A stretch of 64,000 bases of DNA from assembly GCF_001522545.3 (NCBI RefSeq), contig NC_031769.1, positions 73,451,335 through 73,515,334 of the forward strand, written 5' to 3'. The stretch comes from Parus major. Taxonomy: Eukaryota; Chordata; Aves; Passeriformes; Paridae. Under the pieces are notes generated by a model, which worked only from the letters and a program-made list of their open reading frames with translations, had not been told where the DNA came from and did not search any database. The number at the start of each line of letters is the position of its first letter. Position 1 is the first letter of the stretch. The translations under genes were made by a program, and so were the position numbers. Shown here one piece after another: positions 1 to 11,600 of this stretch.

Positions 1-3000
1 CAACTCAAAAGAAAATGAATTAGGTGTCAGTGTAATTTGTTTGATTATGACAGAGACAGATGATCAAAGAATAGGTTGAAGCTTTTTTTGTCCTGTATTC
101 ATAACTCTTGTTGTAAGCACTTGTGTTGTTTTCTATATATTCTTCCCTAATTTATTAGTTGCCCTTTTACACTGAGAGAATGAATTTTTATTCAATTATT
201 AGATCAAATAGAAATCAAAAGGAACTCATCAGTGGCCCACATACAATCCTAACAGTTTAAGGGTAAAAAACTTCTACCTTAAAAAAAGTTGATATGCTAT
301 TTATATTTTAGAGACAATCATCGATATCATCAGGGAGGTTCCAGAAATACAAGTGTAAGTCAGACTTCAAAGTTAGAGGAGGGTCTGATACAGCAGCTTA
401 CTCAAGCATCAAACATTCTCCAAAGGCTGTGTGTGGTTCATGGGGACTTCATTATTATGCACAGAACAAGCATTTCACTGGATTTTTTTCCCACAGCTGT
501 AGAGTGAACTGAATTGTTTAAACATGAATATGAATCTCCTGCTTGAAACTGTGACTGGGGAAGAAAAATTGCATAGCCTTACACTTGGGTCTTGTCAGTA
601 AAAGCAATATGCCCCAATGAATTTCAGTCCATCGGGGAAAGTGTCAGAGGGTCTTGAGGAAGTATGCAGGTAATGGGTATGTAATTTGAAACTATCAAAA
701 GAAAAGTATGTCAAAAAAGAATTTAGCAAAACAACAGTAAACAACACTGTACAGTAATATATATAATTTATTCTGGTGAACTTTTTGAAATGTAACCGAA
801 ATTATTCTATGTGGATGCCCTAGAATTCACAAAAAGTGCTACAACATACAGTCCCTTAAAACACCTTACATATTCTCAGAAGAGCTATTAAACAGAGTCA
901 TATAGTAAATGGTCATAAATATTTTTAATTTTTCAGGGTAAAAGTGAAGAAAGTGGCAGCTCATCATTGATTCTTCCTAGAAGGAAATAGAAGTGTTTTC
1001 AAGTGATTACCAATTTCTCGCTATTTATCAAGTTCTTTGGCATATGCTTCTCCCAAGTTATCCATGCCGTTCTTGGAGATTCCTTCTTCCCAACTGTGAA
1101 GTCAATTCTTACCTTTTTCAGGCAAAACTGTTTTGATAGTGTATAGTGATTTGATTAAAAGATTCCCTGATTTCCTTCCTTTATTACAAAAAATTGCTAT
1201 AAGATTATAACTATAAAAATGAAACTTTTTTTTTGGTAAAGAGATATATAATTTGTGATTTAAACTTGACTTCAGGAGTATTTAAGGAGAAAATAATTCC
1301 TTCTTCATTTATGGTTCAGCAGTCTCAGAGGATGTTCATATTTCCTTGTTGCATCCATAAGTGAATAAAGATGCTAGGGTGCCAGAAGGAAAGGAGGGCC
1401 ATGGGAGTCCTTGAAAATTTTGTCTTAACTGGTTTTGAGGCTCAGTCCTGTTATCAAAACTGAACAGTGAAGAACTGGTATTAATACCTGGACTTATGTC
1501 TATGCAAAATCCAGAGTTCCTAAAGTAGCAGTTAATTGGCTTAATTCTGAGTTCTGAAGCTTTTTTCTGAAGGACAATATTAATTTGCCATGTAGTGCTG
1601 ATTCAGAACAACTGGAAGTGCATTAATTTTCTACAGTCCCAAAGTCTTTAGTCCTTGCACTGTGAAAGTTTGTGAGGAATAAAAAAACAAATAATAAAAA
1701 AATTAGTGATTATTTTTTTTCCTCTTTAAGATTAAACTAGAATCAAGACACATAAGAATACCTTTCTATATATGTGCCAATAAGTGTTTTAATGGAGTAT
1801 TTTACAATTATTCAAGTCTAAATCTTAGGTTTTTCCTTTCATTGCTACCTATCCTTTAAAAACACTCTTAGAATCTCGGTTGTATTTGGGCTATGTGCTC
1901 TAATAGAATATAAGACCTTGGAGCATTAACAAATCTCTCAGCTTTTAAATAGACTGTGACCTATTCATTTACAGGGCTACTTCAATAAAGCAATAGCTCA
2001 CTTAGGTTAATGATGGATCATGGTGTGATTCGATTTGCAGAGTGCAGACTTCCCCATTATCTCCTAATGTTTGTATGGGTCATGTTATCACATCCAAATA
2101 ATGATTCATGCCACCCCTTGTTCCTGAAGATATCACAGTGATTACAGGAAAGCTCAGACTGCTAGTGCACAAAGCCTTCAGGGTTCTGTTGGATGCTGTT
2201 GAATTATTATTTTTGGCTAGAGCATGATAAAGCAGGAAAGTCTCAGGCTTCTCTGTGACACCTTCCTCTTGTGATTCAATTGGCCATCTGGCTGAGCAGA
2301 CGGGCTGGACATTTGCAGAAATCAGATCTGTCTCTCCCTGTCTTTTGCTTCTTTCTTTTCCCTTCATTTTGGTGAGGAAAGTTAGCTAGCCCTGACCTGC
2401 AGTGACAGATTATTTACAAGTCAAGTGCCTTATGGCTTTCCCCCGTCTACCCTCTCACAGCTTGAGTTTCTAACATGAAGAGGGAGCAATTTCCAACAGG
2501 AGGAAAACATCAATACTACGTCCTCCTGTAGTTACCCACAGGAGAGACTCAGGCTGGTAGCCACACTGAGAAGGGAAAAAAAGGATGTTTTCTAGTTGTA
2601 AATACACTGTGAGTATCAACATTATTCTCCCAGTGTTGCCACATTATCATTTACACTGAAGAATTGTTGTCACTTAGTCAGAGCAATTCAAAACAGACTA
2701 AGTGACGGGATGAGAAGACATTTTGGCTGTGATTGTAAATGTTTTTACGATGCTCTTAAGGTTTATTTTTACTTCTCATTTTTGGGGATGATCTGGGTTT
2801 TCTTACTCTACCGCTGTTTACACTGAATGACCGTCAGGCTGCTCACTGGTTCAGCTGCTGACAAAAACTAAATCTTATTAAATGCTTTCAGTAAAACTGT
2901 CATAAACCTCACTAGCTCTAAACTCTCCTAGACATAAACCACTCCTAGTTAATATATGGTACAGCTAAAACATGAATGGGTAGAGGAATAATTTCCTTAT

Positions 3001-5583
3001 TTTTTTTTATACAATGATATAAGACTTATGGAAATGAAAAAGATGAACTTCTTTGTTTTCTACCAACTGCACGTACAACCTAGATACAGAAGAAATTACC
3101 ATAAGAAATAGTGCTGTTCTTCAAGTAAATTTTCTTATGGCTGCTTTTAAAGATTCTCCAACAACTTCTGCCACTGAGAAGATATAATGGTTTCACTCAG
3201 TTAAAGAACATTTTCCTAAGGAAAGCCACTGACAGTGAAAAAAATCTAACTTGAAAGTACCTGTTAGCATTGTTTCTTCCACTTTCTCTGCTTCTACGCT
3301 TTAGCAAACAGTCATATTCAACAAGATAAACTAGTGATGAAATGTTTAAAAGTTTGTTTTATTTAACCCATTTGACTTTTTCTCATCCACTCATAAAAAC
3401 ATTTCCTAAAGAGTTTGGATACTATAGAGGGAGGGTTTTTTTCCAAACCAGGCATTAGAAATACAATTGTGATGGAAATAATATTGTTGAATTAATATGT
3501 GTTGACCTGTTTGTCATGGAACATGGTAAAAAGATGGGCACTTAAAATATTTCATATGTTTGGCTCTCATTATATAACATTTTTATTTTGCTTTAGAAGT
3601 ATTATACAAGGACCTCCCCAGAAACAGTGCCAAGGATCTCAAAACTGTAAGCAGATTTCAAACCTAAATTAGGTTTCCCAGCTGCTTAGTGGTATATACT
3701 CATATTCAAATAGTGAAAAATGGCTTTTGAAATGTACACTACATTAGAACTCTGAAAAGTTTTATGTATTTTAATTTGCTGAGTGTTGCAGCAAATTTAG
3801 GACTTGAAAGTCTCTTGTGATAGCTGCCTGGAGCATTTATAGAAAGAGATTTGCTTCCTTTTCCCTCCCCTTGCATCCACAGTATAATGATTTTTGAGGA
3901 TCAATATTGTATTCCTGTGTTTGGAAGCTTAAACTTATGCAATTTTATATCTGTCCAGTGTTTTTCTACTTAAGCATGTGAGGCTTATTGAAATTTGAAA
4001 AGGTATTCAAACTCATCATTCCAAAGACCAAAATCCAAGGTCATTCTCTCTCCTTTGCAGATCCTATTTCCAGTGAGAAATTTATCAAAAAATCCTGGTG
4101 TTTTAATCATATCTAAGAAACATATAGACTTAGTTTATAATCTGAATACAATGACCCTTCCTTCAAGCTCAATGGACTAATAACAGGAACATGTGTGCTT
4201 TTTGCAAGCAAAGCAAAGATTTTCACTCAAACCATAACCATAGTTGTAGCTATTATCTACTTATTTTACAGCAGAGTGATTTTTTGCAATGAAACAAAGA
4301 CACTTCAAGATTTCAAAGTTTACATTAATGCTTAAAATTGTAGATTAAGCTGGCTGCCAGGTATAATGCAAAAGCATAGGATTTTTCCATTTTGTTTTAA
4401 TTTTTATTTTTAATATGTAAATACAGTGTGGCATATCTGTATCATTGTATCCTTATTTTCTTAACATTGGAAACAGCACAATGAAAACATCCTGAAACAA
4501 ACTTCTGGTTCTATAGTTTTTCATAAAGACCAGTAGAATCCATCCCTGGAAAGAAGTAGTTGTAAATGTCACCACTATAAAATATCTACATAGGAATTTG
4601 TGAACTTGTTTATTTTCTGTGTGAAAATGCATACACACTTAAACCATTATTGTTTTCATTGTCTTTGGGATGATAGAATTAGGGTTCTTGTTTTCCTAGC
4701 TTGATATTTTAAATGGAAAATGAGGATCCTTAGAGAACTTAGGGCCATAATATCCTTTTACATTCTAGCTCTCAAGTAGGAGCTAAGCGCTCAGATATTT
4801 TTGAGATTTTAAGTTAAAACATTATATAGAGACTGAACCCCAATAAGAAGCAATGTAAAGCAATAAATGATGCTTTTTATGTCAAGTGCAAAGTGGAAAG
4901 CTTTGCTTTGGAATCTGTCAAATATAACTTGCCTGTGTCTTACCTAAATACCCACAGACATGTGGACTTATTCCTGTCACGGGAAGCTCATTAAATCCTA
5001 CTCTTCGACAGAACACCTGACAGGAAAAGAATCTTCCTTTCACAGCCTTCTCCTGGAATTTTCTTTATGTCATGAGCTTTTTTGTCTATGAAGAATAGAC
5101 TTTTCAAACTTCTGTAGACTTAGTTTAGAATTATAACATTAGGCTTTTTTGTCCAATTAATTTAAAAATAATTGCAAAATGTTATTTCTGCCTCAGATAC
5201 AATTTAACAGTTCCAAGAAAAACTTGCTGTCATGGTATATTGGTAAAAGGAATGAATAAGGGAGAAAAAAATTACTTTATTTTGGTAACAATAGTGCTTT
5301 TCTGATGACCAGTATCATTGTATCATTTCAATTCAATTTACTCATTTATTTGCATAATATGTGAGGAAAGTCAGCACTAATGCTGTAGGTAATGTAAATT
5401 AATTTTTGTGGTTCATCTTATTTTTGATGCTAGGCATCTAGTCCTGGTGCCCTGTACTTCCATATTGCCTGTGACACTTTCTTATTTTGAAACTTTTCTT
5501 CCCCTGTTAAAGTCGCACAGTTGCAACAATAGATGTTGGCATAATGAGATTCTTATTAAAAAAAAAAAAGGAAATTAAACCAG
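1..5583. other. Unique AT-rich non-coding DNA
   Basis: No transposon, RNA gene or convincing exon was recognised here. Open frames at 289-507 (+) and 2080-2367 (-) are short and without recognisable domains. A possible very short exon at 312-354 is described among the findings. Runs of T and A up to about 10 bases are scattered through it. The composition is that of avian intergenic or intronic DNA. Confidence 0.6.
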
Positions 5584-5608
5584 TAGAATCACAGAATCAT
5601 GCTGGTTT
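5584..5608 (-). mobile_element. Possible CR1 3'-end scrap
   Basis: The segment reads AGAATCACAGAATCATGCTGG, which resembles the reverse complement of the CR1 3' terminal repeat followed by the first bases of its 3' UTR. Only about 25 bases match before similarity is lost, so this may be a very short 5'-truncated insertion or chance. A poly-A run lies just upstream at about 5559-5571. Confidence 0.3.
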
Positions 5609-8251
5609 AAACATTGTCTAATATTAAGTAAATGCACAGATGTGATGGTTCAGCTTTCATATGTAGGAAAATGAAAAGAGAATTACTTTGTGAATTCCTG
5701 AGAATGAGTCAGTTTTTTCAGCCTTGGGATGAGCTGTAGAAGCTGTGGTCAAAACCTTCCTGAGGGAAATATTTTTTCTATTGAGAATTTGATTTGTAGC
5801 TGAACAAATCATTTTGCAAACAGAATTTGCTTTCCTGCAGAAAAAAATAAAGGAAATAAATAAATAGTTGAAACAAAACATTCTGCAGACAAACACATAA
5901 ATACTGAAATAATTTAATTCAGAAACATTGCATGACATTGTAGTTGTTTCCTCGTGCTCCTTACTGAAAAGCAGAAATGCTGTTTTTATGTCCCTCCATG
6001 TAATGCTTCATGGCCTTGTCAGTCTTACTCACTAAGGAGAGTGTTGATCTGTGGAACAGCATGGAGAATACAGGGAGTAGGAGCAGTCCCATTAAAAAAA
6101 AAATGAGTAAGACTGTAAATCTGAACTATCTTTGTCATATAAAATCAACAATTGCCAATTGGGCAATTTTTGCTAAAATTGTATTTTGTATTTTGGCCTC
6201 TCTTTTCTCTACAAAGCAAATCCCTTTATTTTGAACATTACTTAACTCTCTTATTTAGTACTACCTTTGTTCACATTTTCTGCATAAGATTTAAGCCCCT
6301 AAAGTATATTGTATCTGTTGCTTGTGAACTTAATAATGTGGAAAGTTGTGTTTATCCATCTTCTTTACAGAGGTTTTCACCTCTAGTTTATTCAGCACTC
6401 AGTTTATTCTATTGCTTCTTCACTCCAGATCAAGACTTGGAGGAGTACAAGTGACACGGCAGACTAAATTGTAGAAATTTAAAAGCTTGGAAGAATTATT
6501 AGGTCCTAGCTGTTGTCTGACAACATAAATAATTATTTTAACATCAAGGCTTGACCCTCTTCTACACTTAGTGAAAAGACTGCACACTGTTTCGTCATTC
6601 TTGTAATAGCTAAGGCAGATTATTTTTCATCTTTCCTTGAGGATATTTATCAGATAGATAGCTTGATGTTGGTACCTTATGATTTCTTGACAGCTGGCCA
6701 TAAAACCTGATAAATGCTTCTGCCAACAAAACAACATGTGGGTTCCAAAAAAAGTTTGTGATTTTTAATAAGGTAGATTATTTGATTGATGTGCAGTATG
6801 CATTCTAATTACAAAAAAAGTGAGGAAGAGGAAATTTGTCACTTCCCCATTCATTATTTCTTAATTAGACTACAACTAATCAGGATTTATGATTGGCTAA
6901 AATAACCCCAGATTTAATTTACTGCACTGTCATTACAGACAGATAAAAGGAAATCATGAATTATATCTTACTGCCAAGACAGCACAAAAGAAAAAGGAAA
7001 TAGGATGAACCTTGAAATATTGTAAACATTACTTTGTCTGCAATCTCTCAGATTAGTAATTTGTTACAGCAAATGAAATGCTTCTCTTGTGAAATGACAG
7101 AGTACATTTTTTTCAATATGCAATATTTATATATACTCTGAGTACCATAGTAGATCAGTACTGCATGTGAGACCAATGCATTTATTTTTGTTTTGGCTTG
7201 TGTAAAAGCATTTTGCGTACTTAACATCAAAATATGTCAAATGGGCCAAATGAGTGGTGATCATAACATATCTCTGACATTGTTGCAGCTTAATTGTGGA
7301 GCCAAAATGTAGAATGCACACTTTCATTTCAATGTGTTTTTTCCCCTGAATCAGCTTTATTCTACCAGTCTGGGTTTGCTGTGGTGTCTGTTATGTACTT
7401 CCACTACCTGCAGTGCTGGTCTCTGTTTTAATGTGTGTATATCAGGGGAAGAAGATAGGACAGAGAGTAAATTTTCCTTATAACCTTCTTATTCCTGCTC
7501 ATTTTCTTGTATGGTGGCATCAGAATCACTTGTATTTCCATGATACACAGACATGCATATGAAAACAATGTATTTGTTTTCACATGGGAATCTGCTGACT
7601 GTGCAGGCAAACGCGCCGGGTGCCTGTGGTGCAAGGTGTATGATTACTCAAAGTTTGTTCTTCTCAAGTATAGTCATTGTTTGGGGTGCCCAGTAGAGGG
7701 AAAGGGAGATAGGAAGAAAGATAGCAAAACAGAAGTTAGCACAATGGTTTCCAGTTAAGGAATACTTTTGGGATGTAAGATAATAAAGTTCAAATCCCTG
7801 TTTGCCTTGGCTTTAACTCAGGTCTCATTTTAAGTAGGTAACCGCCTCCATATTTTACAGCCTGTGTCTCACCAAGGAAGTTATTTAAATTTTTATAAAA
7901 ATTAAAAGATCATTAGTAGGGACAGGAATTGTAAATCACTCAGTAGCACAGTGGGTGGAATATTTACCCACTATTTCAAAGGAAGGTTGGGTTTCTGTTC
8001 TGAATTGATCCAAGTAGAGGCTTCAAACCTTGGTCTCCCTAACTCTCAGATGAGTTGCTTTCTACAATATTAGCTGGTCTAAAATTTAGCTTTAGGCTGT
8101 TCATAGTCAATATTGCCTGTGAGGAATGTTCCCACTTGATAGCTGAAAAAGTATGTTAAGTACAAAAGATCCATTTTAACTACTGCTCTACTTCTTCATT
8201 AAACTTTTTTTTTTTTTTTTTTTTAGTTCTACTCTAAGGGATGTGTTTTGG
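5609..8251. other. Unique AT-rich non-coding DNA
   Basis: No gene or transposon was recognised. The stretch 6500-6960 has mixed homeodomain-, GATA- and POU-like words and looks less like simple AT-rich filler (see findings). A pure run of 20 T lies at 8205-8224. Short open frames at 5657-5938 (-), 6152-6454 (+) and 7507-7758 (+) show no domain or splice context. Confidence 0.55.
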
Positions 8252-8309
8252 CTGCCTTTATTTTCTCTTCTATTAGCATAGATTCAAAATGCTTCAAAAA
8301 TAAAGGCAG
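8252..8309. repeat. Hairpin with 13-bp perfect stem
   Basis: CTGCCTTTATTTT at 8252-8264 is the exact reverse complement of AAAATAAAGGCAG at 8297-8309, leaving a 32-nt loop. The stem has six G/C pairs at its base, so it is not only an A/T palindrome. It lies about 27 bases after a 20-T run. It could be a structured-RNA precursor-like hairpin, the core of a decayed miniature inverted-repeat element, or chance. Confidence 0.6.
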
Positions 8310-8424
8310 ATAGTGAGAAACTGTAATCTGGATATCTGTAATCCTGAATTTCACAGTGCAGAAGCTCTCAAGGTCCTGGCTACAATAAAAATAAGTCATT
8401 GAAAATGCTTATCTCCTTGTAATA

Positions 8425-8680
8425 CAGCTGCACACAAAAACAGCTGTTGTGACTCACTGTGGGCTCAGCAACAAGCCACAGGGTCATTTTTATTTCCTTT
8501 GATTCTATGCGTTGTAATTAAGTAGGTGCGGTGCGTATGAATGAGTCATGTACGGTCAACCATTGGTTCTTACTGCTTTAAATAGCATATAAAAAAAGAT
8601 CAGTTTACTAAGCTGTCATTGACAAGGAATCACTGAAAATGGCAGAAAACTTTGTACTTTTCTCTATTTCTTCAGTAAGA
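8425..8680 (+). promoter_or_regulatory. Promoter-like cluster (AP-1, CCAAT, TATA)
   Basis: In order on the plus strand this holds CAGCTG E-boxes at 8425-8430 and 8441-8446, AP-1-like TGACTCA at 8450-8456 and TGAGTCA at 8542-8548, an inverted CCAAT box (ATTGG) at 8562-8566 and a TATA-like TATAAAAA at 8588. An ATG in good context (A at -3, G at +4) follows at 8639 and opens 12 codons before a GTAAGA donor-like word at 8675. The order and spacing resemble a TATA promoter and a first exon, but each word is short and no downstream exon was identified. Confidence 0.2.
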
Positions 8681-11600
8681 TTCTTTCTTGCCTTCTTTTC
8701 CAGGCAGAGCTTGTCCATGATGTGCAGGACACCTTTTCTGTGCATGTGTGCACAAGTGAAATCTCAGCATCCTGCTAGTCCTGCTGCTGGTGTTCTTATT
8801 ATCCCTTTCTTCCTTTTTTTTTTTTTTTCTCCTAAGCTTTTGATTACTGTTTTATTTTGCTTTTCCTTTCTCTTGCATATTTCTTTTCTTCCATTTCTAC
8901 CTCTCTGCTCTTTCTGCATTTTCCCTTCTCCCATTGGAAAGAGGTAATGTAGTTCAGTAATGCTACTGTATTAGATTTAAGGAACCTACTGCTTCATGCC
9001 AAGAAAGCTGGGTCACATCTGCAGCAAACAGTAGTTTTCAAATGCATCAGATACAGGGAAAGAAGCCTGAGGCTTCATGAAGCACAAAAAGAGCTAGAAT
9101 ATTTTTGTAGTGAACTTCATTTGCATCATGCTTGTACCTTAGTAGACATCTCCTATTTGACTGCATATCTATTTTTACTTCTGTACTTTGTAGCTATACA
9201 CAATTTCACCAAGGAATTGAGAATGTGAAGACACATCCAATCTCTCTAAGTATTTGTCTATAAAGACAAGAAAATATATATATTTTTAATGGACATTATG
9301 ATGGACATACATATTATGGACTGATCTAGGAGAATTTTTTTTAAAGGAACAAGCTGGAAACTCCTAGATATAGGTAATCAATACAACTGGATTTCTGCGA
9401 AAGTTCTGATAGCATTTTATTGTGCAAAGCTGAATCTTTATTCAGCTTGTTAAAGCATTATGTATTATAATGTCTTCTTCACTGCACAATAAATACTTTA
9501 CTAATGAATTTTTTCATTAATGAGGCATTTTAATAATTAGGCAACCAGTAAAGCAGAAATGGGACACCCTATCTAGGCAAAGCCTAGACTCATATGCTTT
9601 TTGAAAGTTGTAGACTTATTTTTATTATATTCATTTACTTCAGGCACCTCCTGCTTGACCTTGGCAAGACTTGCAATGAAGACTTTTACAATATGACTCC
9701 AAGGAAACTGGATGCATTTGAAATTTCCACACGGATTCATACATCTCAGCAATCTTTAAAAATGCCCAGTGTTTTATTTTTTGAAGAATTTAACTTATTT
9801 CTGCCAAATATAGAAGCTCTGGTTTTATCATGCTTCTTGGGAACTTTTGAATACTTTACAGGTGCTGCTGTGTCTCTTGAAAAACTAAAACAATAGCTTT
9901 GCAAGTGATGCCATCTGCCTGCATCCTTTGAAATGTGTTAACTGAAAACGAGCAGCCTTGGAAGAGGATTATCTGCTTCAGTGCCAACCATAGAGGCTGG
10001 AGCTGAACCCTTAATACTGTAAAAACCCTGGCTGTAACTGGGGCTGCAGAGCCATGCAGGAGCTTCTCTGTTGTGTCACTGAGACTGTGACTGGCACAGC
10101 AGATGGACTCTGAGGAGGTCTGTGGCCACCTTAGACAAGAAAAATCTACCAAATAGTGCCTAGCTAACAAATGGTTTCAGTAGGTTAAATGCTTCATTGT
10201 TTCTTAGCTTAAGGAGGATTTGCACAGGTGAACAAATGAATACTGTTTCTCATATTGCCAAACAGGATGGGATAAGAAAGTGCTACATAGGGAAGGTGGA
10301 GAAGGAGAATCTAGTTTTGAACACTTGGCTGTGTGAATGGAGACTGCACAGAACTTAGTTGACAAGTTTAAAATTGCTAATTGAGTGTTTCAGCAGATAC
10401 TTCAATTAAAATTTTTCCCAAGGAAAACAATCCTCACTTTATTTTTCCACATTTTTTTTTTTAATGTGTCTTGTTCATCATACAGAATATATTAATATTT
10501 TGGCCTGTACAATATTTTGTTTGCTTGTATGGCTGAGACCTATGGGCAGTAACTTCAAATGTAAGATTTTAGTGAGACGAAGTAGCATAATTTTACTGGG
10601 GATATTTAAAAAAAAAGCTGGAAATTATTTTCTAAAATATATTTGACTCTATATTATATATAAAAGAAATGTGTAAAACTTCATCTAATAGTTCCATCTG
10701 GCATAACTACTTCTGGCATAATTAATTTTACTGTTTATCCATATGATGAAAATCAGATTTTGTCCACCTTCAGTTTAATCAAAAGGCTGCAGCTGATTAA
10801 CTTTCTTTTGTCTGAGTTCTTCCATAATGGAGTCCCCATGACACCAAACAAAAAATAACTAATTGATCAGCTGCCACTTACCATTTCTTCTTTTACACTG
10901 CCTTTTTCTGGAAATGCTTTTCCTTAGCCTGAGGCATAATCCTGAGACATGCACACAGTTAGGGATAATAAAGCTGCAGGACAGGGTAATCAAGCCATAT
11001 AGATATAGTGACAAAGAAAATAGGTCCCCTGTGTTCTTTATGTAGCCTGATTTTGTTAAAAATCTTATTTACACACTGCAGGGGGTAAGTAAAGAGTAAA
11101 ACAAAGCAGACATAGTGTCATGAGCATGGATAGATACAGATCCTACATACACAGTATATATATTAGAAAGCTAAAAGCATAGAAAATCACAACATTTATA
11201 ACATTATCACATGGTTTGTGTACTAGGGATTACACATTATATATCTCTATTTTGTAGATCATATTCTTCCTGAAAAGTGGCATAGCTGGAAGCATCCTAA
11301 ATCAGGGTTTGTGACAGCATGCAGGTGAGAGTCTATGTGGAACCCCAGAGTTCTAGGAAGGAGAGGTATCTTGGAGGACTTTGTTATATTTATTAATAGA
11401 GAAATACACTGCCCTAAATATGGCAGATATGTATATTTTTTTCAAGCAGATGTGTCTATTTTATCATTTATTATTATATAATTTGTGTTTCTGAAAATAC
11501 AGCAGATTTATTGTTTCAAGATGTCAGACTCTTTGTCTGGCTTTTTCTTCTCTTGATTAATTGAAAGAACACTGCTTTTATCCTCTGAGTGCTAAACAGT

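Noticed and set aside
2080..2367. 95-codon minus-strand frame
   Set aside because: No recognised domain and no convincing splice or promoter context.
9594..10170. Plus 100-codon and minus 104-codon frames
   Set aside because: No domains; the acceptor-like TTTACTTCAG at about 9643 has no matching donor that keeps a frame.
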